Positions 23,774-31,736 of a stretch of DNA of 42,952 nt are shown in pieces (position 1 is the first letter of the stretch; each line of letters opens with the position of its first letter). Below the pieces are notes generated by a model. It had not been told where the DNA came from. It did no database searches and saw only the letters and a program-made list of their open reading frames with translations. A program made the position numbers and the translations under genes. The DNA comes from Mycolicibacterium palauense. GTDB taxonomy: Bacteria; Actinomycetota; Actinomycetes; Mycobacteriales; Mycobacteriaceae. Where the stretch lies: the NCBI RefSeq assembly GCF_002592005.1, contig NZ_NVQF01000051.1, positions 1-42,952 on the forward strand, in the 5' to 3' direction.

Positions 23774-24136
23774 GTGGAACTGGGGGAGTGGGTAAGTCTT
23801 GACGCGCGAGCAGCAAGGCCGCTGTTCGAGCAACTGAGGACACAGATCATCACCGGGGTGCGGGAGGGCCGGCTGCCCCCGGGAGCGCGACTGCCGACGG
23901 TGCGGGAACTGGCCGCTCAACTGGGGCTGGCCGTCAACACCGTCGCGCGGGCCTACCGGGAATTGGAGACGGCCGGGATCCTGGAGACCCGGGGGCGGTT
24001 CGGCAGCTTCGTGGCGCGCGCCGACCCGGCCGACGCGGCGATGGCCGCCGCCGCCAATGCGTTCGCCGAGTCGGCCCGCGCCCTGGGGATCGAGAAGTCC
24101 GAGGCGCTGCGCTATCTCGACGTCGCGTTCGGCTGA
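23774..24136 (+). CDS. GntR-family regulator, YtrA subfamily (Rv1152-like)
   Basis: A 120-residue short GntR protein. The winged HTH covers residues 15-80: PLFEQLRTQIITGVREGRLP, PPGARLPTVRELAAQL, VNTVARAYRELETAGI, then the wing ILETRGRFGSFV. The short C-terminal helix is the YtrA-type dimerisation element and lacks a ligand domain. GTG 23774 lies 7 nt after GATACT (23761-23766), indicating leaderless translation. The promoter overlaps that of the divergent sirtuin, so it may control both. The matching M. tuberculosis protein Rv1152 has been linked to envelope and antibiotic responses, from memory. Confidence 0.88.
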   Translation: MELGEWVSLDARAARPLFEQLRTQIITGVREGRLPPGARLPTVRELAAQLGLAVNTVARAYRELETAGILETRGRFGSFVARADPADAAMAAAANAFAESARALGIEKSEALRYLDVAFG

Positions 24137-24146
24137 CCGTTCCGGA

Positions 24147-25409
24147 TCATTGCCGGGGAGCCCGCCGGCCCGGCTGACCGGCCGGGACGCCCGGGGAGCG
24201 CTCGCCCCACCAGGTGAGAACGTCCAGCGCGACGGCCACCTCCACGCTGGAGTGGGCCAGCGGGCGCGGGAGCAGTTCGTCGGCGCGGGCCAGCCGGCGC
24301 AGCAGGGTGTTGCGGTGGGTATAGAGCCGCGCCGCCGCGCGCGAGGCATTGCACTGTTCGGCGATGAAAGTTCTTACGCTGTCCCGCAGTTCGGTCCCGG
24401 CGGACTCGAACTCGCCCAGCGTGTACTTCACGAAGGCGGTCGCCCGGTCGGCGTCGGCGGTGACCAGGGCGACCAGTTGCACGTCGGTGAAGTAGGCCAG
24501 ATGCTGCGGCGACTGCAGCCGCGCCATCATCTGCTGGGTGGTCACGGCGTCGAAATGGCTGCGTCGGAAACCCTCGACCCCGGCGGCCGCCGGCCCGACG
24601 GCGACCCGGACGTCGGGGGTCTCGCGCAGCGCCGAGCTCAGGGCGGCGCCGTCGATGGTGCCGCCGGAGACCCACACCCACCGGGTGGCGGTGCTGGCCA
24701 GGATGCTCAGCAGCGCCGCATTGCCGGCGGCCGCGCGCAGTGCGGCCACGGCACGGTCCAGGTGCGCCAGGCCCGCCTGGGGGTCGTCGCTCCAGATCGC
24801 CGCGGCGGTGTGGCTGCCGGTCAAGGCGTAACCGAGATGGGTCTCGGCGCGCTGCCGCGGAATCGGCTCCCCTTCGAGCAGCAGCGCCACCGTCGCGCGC
24901 CGCTCGGCGTGGGTGCCGCGGGTCAGCTCGTCGCGTTCCTGATCGATCTGGGCCGCGATGGCCGCCAGGGTGGCGTCGATGAACGCGCTGATCGACTGGG
25001 AGCACACGTCGAGCATGACCCGCAGGTCCTCGGCGTCGGAGGTGAGGTCGAAGGCGATCTCCATCAGCCGCCGCCACGCCACCCCCTCGCCGACGCGGTA
25101 GGCGTCCAACGCGGCCGCGTCGAGCCCGCGCCGCACCAGCTCGCGGGCCACGTTCATCGGGTCCGCGCCCGTGTTCGGCGGCACCGGCGCGCCGGGATCG
25201 CGGACGTTGGCCGTCGCCCAGAAGATCAGGTTCGCGGCGTTGCTGCGGCTGACCGCGGCGGCCAGTTCCGGATCCGCGGCGATTCCCGGGTTGGCCGCCA
25301 GCACCGCGCGGTCCAGTTCGGCCAGCCATTCCGGGCGAGCGTGGATCGCGACCTCGGCGCAGCGCCGGATCAGGTCCCGGATCCGGTCGGGAGGGCGATT
25401 CCACGACAT
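24147..25409 (-). CDS. PucR/CdaR-type helix-turn-helix regulator
   Basis: A 420-residue regulator. The C-terminal PucR HTH is clear: TLGEFESAGTELRDSVRTFI, CNASRAAARLYTHRNTLLRR, RLARADELL. The middle (about 170-320) resembles the GGDEF-like domain of CdaR regulators, and the N-terminal 170 residues are helical. Such proteins usually sense a metabolite and act on neighbouring genes. ATG 25409 lies 6 nt after TAGCGT (25421-25416 on this strand), a leaderless layout. It is divergent from the EthA-like monooxygenase with inverted repeats between them, so it is the likely regulator of that gene; the effector is unknown. Confidence 0.85.
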   Translation of the reverse strand: MSWNRPPDRIRDLIRRCAEVAIHARPEWLAELDRAVLAANPGIAADPELAAAVSRSNAANLIFWATANVRDPGAPVPPNTGADPMNVARELVRRGLDAAALDAYRVGEGVAWRRLMEIAFDLTSDAEDLRVMLDVCSQSISAFIDATLAAIAAQIDQERDELTRGTHAERRATVALLLEGEPIPRQRAETHLGYALTGSHTAAAIWSDDPQAGLAHLDRAVAALRAAAGNAALLSILASTATRWVWVSGGTIDGAALSSALRETPDVRVAVGPAAAGVEGFRRSHFDAVTTQQMMARLQSPQHLAYFTDVQLVALVTADADRATAFVKYTLGEFESAGTELRDSVRTFIAEQCNASRAAARLYTHRNTLLRRLARADELLPRPLAHSSVEVAVALDVLTWWGERSPGVPAGQPGRRAPRQ

Positions 25410-25452
25410 CCGATCACGCTAGCCCGATGGTGCAGATTGCACTACGACACCC

Positions 25453-25473
25453 GTCGAAACGGGTCGTTTCGAC
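25453..25473. promoter_or_regulatory. inverted repeat between regulator and monooxygenase
   Basis: GTCGAAAC (25453-25460) and GTTTCGAC (25466-25473) are perfect 8-bp arms around GGGTC. A second smaller palindrome, GTGCA-GAT-TGCAC, lies about 20 bp to the left. Both are in the 126-bp gap between divergent starts 25409 and 25536. Confidence 0.6.
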
Positions 25474-25535
25474 CTTGGGGCGTGGTCGGTCGGACGCGAC
25501 GATGGGGAGACATTCTCATCGTCAGGAGTCAACTC

Positions 25536-27038
25536 ATGGTCACCACCCCCGAGTACGTCACCCCCGAGCACGTCGATGTGCTCATCGTCGGCGCCGGCAT
25601 CTCGGGCATCGGGGCCGCCTACTATCTGCAGACCCGGCGGCCGGGCACGTCGCTGGCGATCCTGGAGGCGCGCGGCGCCATCGGCGGGACGTGGGACCTG
25701 TTCCGCTACCCGGGGATCCGGTCGGATTCGGATCTGCACACGTTCGGCTACGAGTTCAAGCCGTGGCGCGACGAGGACGCCATCGCCTCGGCAGACAAGA
25801 TCCTGGACTACCTGAACGAGACCGTCCGGGAGAACCGCATCGACCGCCACATCCGGTTCCAGCACAAGGTCCGCAGTGCCTCGTGGTCGTCGGAGCAGGC
25901 CCGCTGGACCGTGGAGGTCGAGCGTACCGACACCGGTGAGCTTCTCCAGATCAGCGCCGGCTGGATCTTCTGCGGCGGCGGGTACTACCGCTACGACCGC
26001 GGCTACACCCCGCACTTCGAGGGGCGCGAGCGTTTCACCGGCCAGATCGTGCACCCGCAGCACTGGCCGGCCGATCTGGACTACGCGGGCAAGAAGGTGG
26101 TCATCATCGGCAGTGGCGCCACCGCGGTGACCCTGGTGCCCGCCATGGCCGAGACCGCGAGCCACGTCACGATGCTGCAGCGTTCACCCACCTATGTGAT
26201 GCCGGTACCGCTGCAGGACTCGTTCGCCAACCTCGCCCAGAAGGTGCTCGGCCCCGAGCGCGGCTACGCGCTGGCCCGCCGGAAGAACATCGCCAAACAG
26301 CAACTGGTGTACCGGTTCTGCCAGCGCTACCCGCAGGCGGCGCGGCGGTTGATCCGCGGGATCAACGCCAGGCGGCTGCCGGCGGGCTACCCGGTGGACG
26401 AACACTTCAACCCGCACTACAACCCGTGGGACCAGCGGCTGTGCGCCGTCCCCGACGGTGATCTGTTCACCGCGATCAGCGACGGCCGTGCCTCGGTGGT
26501 CACCGACCGTATCGCCACCTTCACCGAGACCGGGATTGCGCTGGAGTCGGGCCGCGAGCTCGACGCCGACGTCATCGTCACGGCCACCGGCCTGAACATC
26601 CAGCTGTTCGGCGGGATGACGTTCAGCGTGGACGGGACGGTGATCAACCCGGCCGAGACCCTGGTCTACAAGGGCATGATGCTTTCGGGGGTGCCCAATT
26701 TCGTCTATGCGTTCGGGTACACCAACTCCTCGTGGACGCTGAAGATCGGGCTGCTGTGTGAGCACTTCTGCCGGCTCCTGGAGCACATGGAGGAACGCGG
26801 GGCCACGGTGGCGTGCCCCGAGCCCGGGAACCCGGACATGCCGACGAGGCCGTTCCTGGACTTCGGTGCCGGCTATGTGCAGCGGATGACCGACCAGCTG
26901 CCCCGCCAGGGCGCCGGCGCGCCCTGGCTGACGTCGATGGGGTACCACAACGACGTCCGGCTGTTGCGCAGCGATTCGGTGGCGGACCCCTGCCTGAAGC
27001 TGGGTACCGCCGAGCAGGCGGCCGCCGCGGTGGGCTGA
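25536..27038 (+). CDS. EthA-like flavin monooxygenase (Baeyer-Villiger type)
   Basis: A 500-residue class B flavoprotein monooxygenase, clearly of the EthA group. FAD binding is at GAGISG (19-24), then GGTWDLFRYPGIRSDSD. The Baeyer-Villiger fingerprint FxGxxxHxxxW is at 167-177 (FTGQIVHPQHW). NADPH binding is at GSGATA (192-197). ATGLNIQLFGG and YKGMMLSG follow EthA closely. It would insert oxygen next to a ketone or oxidise thioamides at the cost of NADPH and O2. ATG 25536 is fixed by CAGGAG 7 bases upstream; the frame is open far to the left, but that part lies over the regulator. It is paired with a PucR-type regulator, not EthR. Confidence 0.92.
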   Translation: MVTTPEYVTPEHVDVLIVGAGISGIGAAYYLQTRRPGTSLAILEARGAIGGTWDLFRYPGIRSDSDLHTFGYEFKPWRDEDAIASADKILDYLNETVRENRIDRHIRFQHKVRSASWSSEQARWTVEVERTDTGELLQISAGWIFCGGGYYRYDRGYTPHFEGRERFTGQIVHPQHWPADLDYAGKKVVIIGSGATAVTLVPAMAETASHVTMLQRSPTYVMPVPLQDSFANLAQKVLGPERGYALARRKNIAKQQLVYRFCQRYPQAARRLIRGINARRLPAGYPVDEHFNPHYNPWDQRLCAVPDGDLFTAISDGRASVVTDRIATFTETGIALESGRELDADVIVTATGLNIQLFGGMTFSVDGTVINPAETLVYKGMMLSGVPNFVYAFGYTNSSWTLKIGLLCEHFCRLLEHMEERGATVACPEPGNPDMPTRPFLDFGAGYVQRMTDQLPRQGAGAPWLTSMGYHNDVRLLRSDSVADPCLKLGTAEQAAAAVG

Positions 27039-27060
27039 GGCCCCCGAGCGGCCCGGCCGG

Positions 27061-27942
27061 TCAGCCGAATTCGACCAGCGTGTAGCAGCCGCGAACCCGG
27101 TCGAACAGCCGCGACCGGTACATCAGCGTGACCAGGGCGCCGAACACCGCGCCCCGCCCGGCGGGCAGCGGCAGGTCGTGCACCGCGCGGATCCCGGGCA
27201 CTGTGTCGACCAGGGCGGCCATGTCGTCGACGGTCGCGCCGAACGGCATCGGGGGTACCCGGTAGCGCCGCGAGGAGCGCAGCCACCCGCGCTGCGCCAG
27301 ACCGGTGAACCAGGGTGGGGCCACGTCGAAGAGCATCTGCCCGCCCGGGAAGCGTCGGGCGCACTCGGCGATCAGGCCGAGCGCCTGCTCGGGCTGCAGG
27401 TACATCAGCAGGCCCTCGGCGGTGATGAACACGCCCTTGGCGGTGTCCACCCGGTCCATCCAGCTGTAGTCTAGGGCCGACTGGGCGCACATCTCGATGC
27501 GCTCCGAGTCCGGCAGCAGCTGTGCACGAAGGTCGATCACGGGTGGCAGATCGACGGTGAACCAACGGAATCGGGGATCGGGCACCTGCGCCTCCAGCCG
27601 CCAGAAGCTGGTCTGCAGGCCCTCGGCGAGCGCCACCACGGTCCCATCGGGATGACCGTCGAGGAACCGCAGGGTCTGCCGGTCGAACGCCTTGGCCCGG
27701 ATGGGCATGTCCTGGCGGGTCGCCCCGAACCGGGCGAAGTCGTAGTCGATCGCGTCGACGAGCCGCACGGCCATCGGGTCGTCGATGATCGAGTCGGCCC
27801 TGCGTGCCTCCACCGAGCGCGCGTGGAGCGTCAGCAGGGCCGTCTCGGAGACCCCGGTCAGCTGGGCCTTCTGTTTGGCGGCGGGTGTGGTGACGTGTGT
27901 GGCGGCGCTCTTCGCGGCGGCACCGTCGTCCGGGGAGGTCAT
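27061..27942 (-). CDS. LCM/PPM1-type SAM-dependent methyltransferase, copy 1
   Basis: A 293-residue methyltransferase of the leucine carboxyl methyltransferase-like group (Rv1153c-like). Family segments are TALLTLHARSVEARR, the VVALAEGLQTSFWRL SAM-binding loop, FTVDLPPVIDLR, DWM-like DYSWMD and FITAEGLLMYL. O-methylation of an unknown small substrate is expected. ATG 27942 lies 9 nt after TAGTGT (27957-27952 on this strand); an in-frame GTG at 27948 would be too close to that box. It shares the whole domain order and the EFG ending with the methyltransferase upstream (28110-28931), so the pair is a tandem duplication. Confidence 0.82.
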   Translation of the reverse strand: MTSPDDGAAAKSAATHVTTPAAKQKAQLTGVSETALLTLHARSVEARRADSIIDDPMAVRLVDAIDYDFARFGATRQDMPIRAKAFDRQTLRFLDGHPDGTVVALAEGLQTSFWRLEAQVPDPRFRWFTVDLPPVIDLRAQLLPDSERIEMCAQSALDYSWMDRVDTAKGVFITAEGLLMYLQPEQALGLIAECARRFPGGQMLFDVAPPWFTGLAQRGWLRSSRRYRVPPMPFGATVDDMAALVDTVPGIRAVHDLPLPAGRGAVFGALVTLMYRSRLFDRVRGCYTLVEFG

Positions 27943-27979
27943 CGCCACACAACACTACCGGTCAGGGGGTGTCGCGCCG

Positions 27980-28113
27980 CCGGCGTGCGGGCCCGCACGG
28001 TTCAGCCGGTGTGCGGGGCCCGCACGGTTCAGCCGGTGTGCGGGGCCCGCACGGTTCAGCCGGTGTGCGGGGCCCGCACGGTTCAGCCGGTGTGCGGGGC
28101 CCGCACGGTTCAG
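27980..28113. repeat. 27-bp tandem repeat array (five units)
   Basis: Four perfect 27-bp units (28006-28032, 28033-28059, 28060-28086, 28087-28113) follow one 26-bp variant (27980-28005). Each contains GTGCGGGGCCCGCAC, a near-perfect palindrome able to form a hairpin, and CGGTTCAG. The last unit holds the TGA stop of the second methyltransferase (28110-28112). Since 27 is a multiple of three, every unit carries the same in-frame GGC-TGA ending on the minus strand. Confidence 0.95.
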
Positions 28114-28931
28114 CCGAACTCCAGCAGCGTCATGCTCGGGCGGGCGCGGCGCAGCGGACCGACGCGGTCCAGCGGCCGCAACGCCAGCAGCCTGAAGACG
28201 CCCCGGCCGGGCAGGTGCGCGACATCGTGGGCGCGGCGTACTCCCGGGATCCGGTCGGGCAGACCCGCGGCATCGTCGGAGCTGATCCCGAACGGCATCG
28301 GCGGTGTCTGATACCGCTCGGTGAGCCGCCAACCCTTCAGGGTGCGGGCACTGAGCCAGGGCGGGATGGAATCGAACATCAGCCGTCCCCCGGGGAAGCG
28401 TTCGGCGCAGTCGGCGATCAGCGCGAGCACATCGGCGGGGTCGAGGTACATGAACAGGCCCTCGGCGGTGATGAACACCCCGTCGTCGGCGTCGACGGCA
28501 TCCATCCACGTGCGGTCCAGCGCAGACTGGGGCAGGCGCACGATCCGGTCGTCGGCGGGGAGCAGGCGGTCGCGCAGAGCCATCACCGGCGGCAGATCCA
28601 CCGAGTACCAGCGGAGCTCGTCGGCGACGCCGGCCGCCCGCAGGCGCCAGAAGCTGGTCTGCAGGCCCTCGGCCAGCGCGACCACGGCCGCGCGCGGTCG
28701 GGCGCGCAAGTACTCGGCGGTGGCCAAGTCGAATGCCCTGGCGCGCAGCGCATGCGACTGGTTGGGTTTGCCGAATTTGAGGTAGTCGTAGCTGATCGCG
28801 CGGTAGAGCTCGACCGCGTACGGGTCGTGCAGGCTGCCGTCGGGTCGCGCGGCCTCGGTCGCACGGTTGTGCAGCGTCCACAGTGTGGTGGCCGAAACGC
28901 CCTCGAGCGCGTTGCCGTCGATGACCGTCAC
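28110..28931 (-). CDS. LCM/PPM1-type SAM-dependent methyltransferase, copy 2
   Basis: A 273-residue paralogue of the preceding methyltransferase: TLWTLHNRATEAARPDGSL, VVALAEGLQTSFWRL, YSVDLPPVMALRDRLLP, RTWMDAVDADDGVFITAEGL, and the same EFG C-terminus. It lacks the 20-residue Ala/Lys-rich N-terminal extension of copy 1. GTG 28931 is fixed by TACCAT (28944-28939 on this strand) exactly 7 nt upstream, a leaderless start. The stop lies in the last unit of the 27-bp array, which separates the two copies. It is divergent from the PPOX gene, with the two -10 boxes 52 bp apart. Confidence 0.82.
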   Translation of the reverse strand: MTVIDGNALEGVSATTLWTLHNRATEAARPDGSLHDPYAVELYRAISYDYLKFGKPNQSHALRARAFDLATAEYLRARPRAAVVALAEGLQTSFWRLRAAGVADELRWYSVDLPPVMALRDRLLPADDRIVRLPQSALDRTWMDAVDADDGVFITAEGLFMYLDPADVLALIADCAERFPGGRLMFDSIPPWLSARTLKGWRLTERYQTPPMPFGISSDDAAGLPDRIPGVRRAHDVAHLPGRGVFRLLALRPLDRVGPLRRARPSMTLLEFG

Positions 28932-29008
28932 CGCACCGATGGTAGAAGGTGCGGGTGCGAATCGGTGGGCTCGACCGGTGGGCCGGTTCTGCGCAGTAGG
29001 CTGCGAAC

Positions 29009-29452
29009 ATGACCCGCCAGGTTTTCGACGACAAGCTGTTGGCCCTCATCGGCGGCAACTCGCTGGGCGTGCTCGCCACCATCAAGAGTGACGGGCGTCC
29101 ACAACTGTCGAACGTGTCGTACTACTTCGACCCGCGCGACCTGACGATCCAGGTGTCCATCACCGAGCCCCGCGCCAAGACCCGCAACCTGCGGCGCGAC
29201 CCGCGGGCGTCGATCCTGGTGGGCTCCGACGACGGCTGGGCCTACGCGGTGGCCGAGGGCAACGCGGTGCTGACGCCGCCGGCGGCCGACCCGCAGGACG
29301 AGACGGTGGCGGCGCTGGTGGCGCTCTACCGCAACATCGCCGGCGAGCACCCGGACTGGGACGAGTACCGCCGCGCGATGGTGACCGACCGGCGGGTGGT
29401 GCTGACCCTGCCGATCACCCACGTCTACGGTCTGCCCCCGGGTATCCGCTGA
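29009..29452 (+). CDS. PPOX-class F420-dependent protein (Rv1155-like)
   Basis: A 147-residue split-barrel flavin/deazaflavin-binding protein. NSLGVLATIKSDGRPQLSNVSY forms the first strands; ITEPRAKTRNLRRDPRASILV is the cofactor-binding part typical of the F420-binding Rv1155 group; RAMVTDRRVVLTLPITHVYG is the end. It would act as a homodimer using F420 for reduction of an unknown substrate. ATG 29009 lies 6 nt after TAGGCT (28997-29002), a leaderless start. It follows the methyltransferase in the same order as Rv1153c-Rv1155 in M. tuberculosis. Confidence 0.9.
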   Translation: MTRQVFDDKLLALIGGNSLGVLATIKSDGRPQLSNVSYYFDPRDLTIQVSITEPRAKTRNLRRDPRASILVGSDDGWAYAVAEGNAVLTPPAADPQDETVAALVALYRNIAGEHPDWDEYRRAMVTDRRVVLTLPITHVYGLPPGIR

Positions 29453-29545
29453 TCCGGTTCCTCAACCGGGGCAAGTGAATACGCGGGCCGAGCGCGCCGA
29501 GGCGGCGACGCCCGCCCCGAGACCCGCAGGGTAGAGTCCGCTGCG

Positions 29546-30376
29546 ATGGACTTCGATGTCGTCCTGTCCTCCGGGCGGGTGCGTGCCAGGCGCTGGGGCG
29601 AGCCCGGTGCGCCGCTGTTGCTGTGTGTGCACGGTCTGTCGGCGAACCTGTCGGCCTTCGACTATCTGGCCGGCCGTTTGGCCGCCGAGCTGCCCGAACG
29701 CCAGGTGGTCGCCTTCGATCTGCGCGGCTGCGGCCGCAGCGAGGTGACACCCGCGGGGACGTACGGCCTGGACGCCCACGTCGCCGACGTGCTGGAGCTC
29801 GCCTCGGCGCTGGGTGCGGACACCTTCGATCTGGCCGGCTGGTCCCTGGGCGCGCTGATCTCCATGACGGTGGCGCTGCGTGCGGGCGACCGGGTGCGCA
29901 GCATCGCGCTGATCGATCACGCGGGACCCTCGCAGGCCTCGGCCCTGGAACCGATCCGGGCCGGGCTGGCGCGTCTGGACCTGCACGCCGAGACCCCCGA
30001 GGAATATCTGGACCACATGCGTGCCGCCGGGGTCGTCGACCGCTGGTCGCCGTTCTGGGACACCTTCTACACCTACGACCTCGAGGCGGCCCCGGGCGGC
30101 GGCTGGTGGCCGCGCACCTGCCGCGCCGCCGCCGAGGAGGACTTCCATCAGCGCTGGCCCCGGGACTGGAGTGAGCACTGGCGCGCCCTGACGATGCCGG
30201 CGGTGCTGGTGCGCGCCACCGCGGCCGACCACGACCAGCGGGTGGTGCCCGACCGTGCGGTGCGGGCGCTGCACGAGGTCAACCCCGGCGTGCGGGTGGT
30301 CGAGACGCCGGCCGGCAATCACTTCACCTGCATGACGGATCCGGTGACGGCCGCGGCGCTGCGTTCGGTGTTGTGA
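29546..30376 (+). CDS. alpha/beta hydrolase (serine type)
   Basis: A 276-residue alpha/beta hydrolase. The oxyanion HG is at 29-30 (LCVHGLSAN), the nucleophile Ser100 is in GWSLG, the acid is likely in ATAADHDQ or VVPD, and the catalytic His259 is in GNHF near the C-terminus. It should hydrolyse an ester, lactone or C-C bond; the substrate is unknown. ATG 29546 lies 8 nt after TAGAGT (29532-29537), a leaderless layout. Its last 53 bp overlap the convergent acyltransferase gene. Confidence 0.85.
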   Translation: MDFDVVLSSGRVRARRWGEPGAPLLLCVHGLSANLSAFDYLAGRLAAELPERQVVAFDLRGCGRSEVTPAGTYGLDAHVADVLELASALGADTFDLAGWSLGALISMTVALRAGDRVRSIALIDHAGPSQASALEPIRAGLARLDLHAETPEEYLDHMRAAGVVDRWSPFWDTFYTYDLEAAPGGGWWPRTCRAAAEEDFHQRWPRDWSEHWRALTMPAVLVRATAADHDQRVVPDRAVRALHEVNPGVRVVETPAGNHFTCMTDPVTAAALRSVL

Positions 30377-31691
30377 CGCCGCCGCCCGGACCCCGGCACA
30401 GCAGCCGGGCACCGGCGAGTGCGGCCAGCATCACCGCGACGCAGTAGATCCCCGCGTCCTTGAGCCCCCACTTCACCGAGGCCAGCGTGGCCGCGGCGGC
30501 CAGGCACAGCAGTGCGCCGGTGACCACGCTGCGCGCTCCGGTCGGTGCGGTCGCACCGTCCCAGCCGGGCAGCGGACTGTTCTCCAGCGGCCGCAACCCC
30601 ACGAACAGCAGCCCCACCGCCACCACCATGATGGCCAGCTGGAGCACGCTGATCCCCAGCAGATGAGGCGCACCGGGATACCGCGGCAGGCCCAGGTGGT
30701 CGAACGCCAGATGCATCATCAGCAGCGCCGGCATGTGCCACAGGTACAGCGTCATCGCCCCGGAGTTGCCGATCGCCGTGAGCCACCACACCCGCGGGCG
30801 GTGCGCCCACCGGTCGATCGCGGGAGCCGCGGCAATAGCGAACGCGCACATCATGATCGCGTGGCCGGCCAGCAGCAGCGAGGGTGGTGTCATGTTGGCC
30901 AGGCGTTGGCCCTCGATGCCGACCAGGCTGAGCTCGTAGGGTCCGAACGCCACCAGCGCGAGGTTGACCGCGAGCATCGCCACGCCGATCCGGACGGCGG
31001 CCGCACCGCAGAGCAGCCGCCGCCGGTAGGCCACCCCGAACATGCCCGGGATCAGCCACACCGTCGTGTTCAGATAGCCCAGCGCGCCGGCGTGGCCGAT
31101 GTGCACGCGCACCGCGTCGACGATCAGCACGCCCAGGTACACGCCGGCCACCGCGGTGGTCAGGCGGGCCACCGTGTCGATGCGGTGGAGCAGCGGCATC
31201 GCGGCCAGCACCAGCACGTAGGCACCCAGGAACCACAGCAACTGAATCGACACCCCGGCCACCGGTTCGTAGACGTGCTCGGGGAGCACCCGGTGCAGTA
31301 CGGCCAGCACCGCCGCCCAGAACGCCAGGTAGTAGAACACCGGCCGGAACAGCCGCGTGCACTTCTTCATCAGCCAGGCGCCCCAGTTGCCGCCGGGGCT
31401 CCAGGTGGCGACGCCGGCGGCCACACCGGCGAAGAAGAACAGCGGCATGATCTGGAAAACCCAGGTCAGTGCCTGGAACCAGACCGACGTGGTGAGCAGG
31501 TTCTCCCAGATGAACACGCCGTCTTCGATGATGCTGGTGGCCATCACGGTGTGTCCCAGCACCACCCCGAGCAGGGCGCCGATCCGGATGACGTCGATCG
31601 CGCGGTCCCGGTCCGGCGGTGTCTGCGCGGCGACCTCGGCCGGAGTGGGGAACGACGCCGACCGCAGGGGGACGCTCGGGGTGGATGTCAT
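30324..31691 (-). CDS. acyltransferase-3 family membrane protein
   Basis: A 455-residue protein with about ten TM helices and the acyltransferase-3 (OafA-like) layout. After a cytoplasmic N-terminus, DRAIDVIRIGALLGVVLGH carries the early conserved His. WVFQIMPLFFFAGVAAG, LMKKCTRLFRPVFYYLAFW and a late YLWHMP follow. Such enzymes move acetyl or succinyl groups onto glycans, lipids or small molecules at the membrane. ATG 31691 lies exactly 7 nt after TAGATT (31704-31699 on this strand), a leaderless start. The C-terminal tail (RGPGGGVTTPNAAPRPSPDP) is coded opposite the end of the hydrolase gene. Confidence 0.8.
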   Translation of the reverse strand: MTSTPSVPLRSASFPTPAEVAAQTPPDRDRAIDVIRIGALLGVVLGHTVMATSIIEDGVFIWENLLTTSVWFQALTWVFQIMPLFFFAGVAAGVATWSPGGNWGAWLMKKCTRLFRPVFYYLAFWAAVLAVLHRVLPEHVYEPVAGVSIQLLWFLGAYVLVLAAMPLLHRIDTVARLTTAVAGVYLGVLIVDAVRVHIGHAGALGYLNTTVWLIPGMFGVAYRRRLLCGAAAVRIGVAMLAVNLALVAFGPYELSLVGIEGQRLANMTPPSLLLAGHAIMMCAFAIAAAPAIDRWAHRPRVWWLTAIGNSGAMTLYLWHMPALLMMHLAFDHLGLPRYPGAPHLLGISVLQLAIMVVAVGLLFVGLRPLENSPLPGWDGATAPTGARSVVTGALLCLAAAATLASVKWGLKDAGIYCVAVMLAALAGARLLCRGPGGGVTTPNAAPRPSPDPSCR

Positions 31692-31736
31692 GGCGCCGAA
31701 TCTATGCCCCGGGTGGCCCGCCGCGAATGAGTAGAA

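Noticed and set aside
24057..25535. A 490-codon N-terminal extension fused to the EthA-like protein
   Set aside because: It lies opposite the PucR-type regulator and is low-complexity; the start at 25536 has a ribosome site and the family's normal N-terminus.
27980..28113. CRISPR array or a plus-strand gene coding GPHGSAGVR repeats
   Set aside because: The 27-bp units are directly adjacent with no unique spacers and no cas genes are nearby; plus-strand frames lie over the methyltransferase end and have no promoter or ribosome site.
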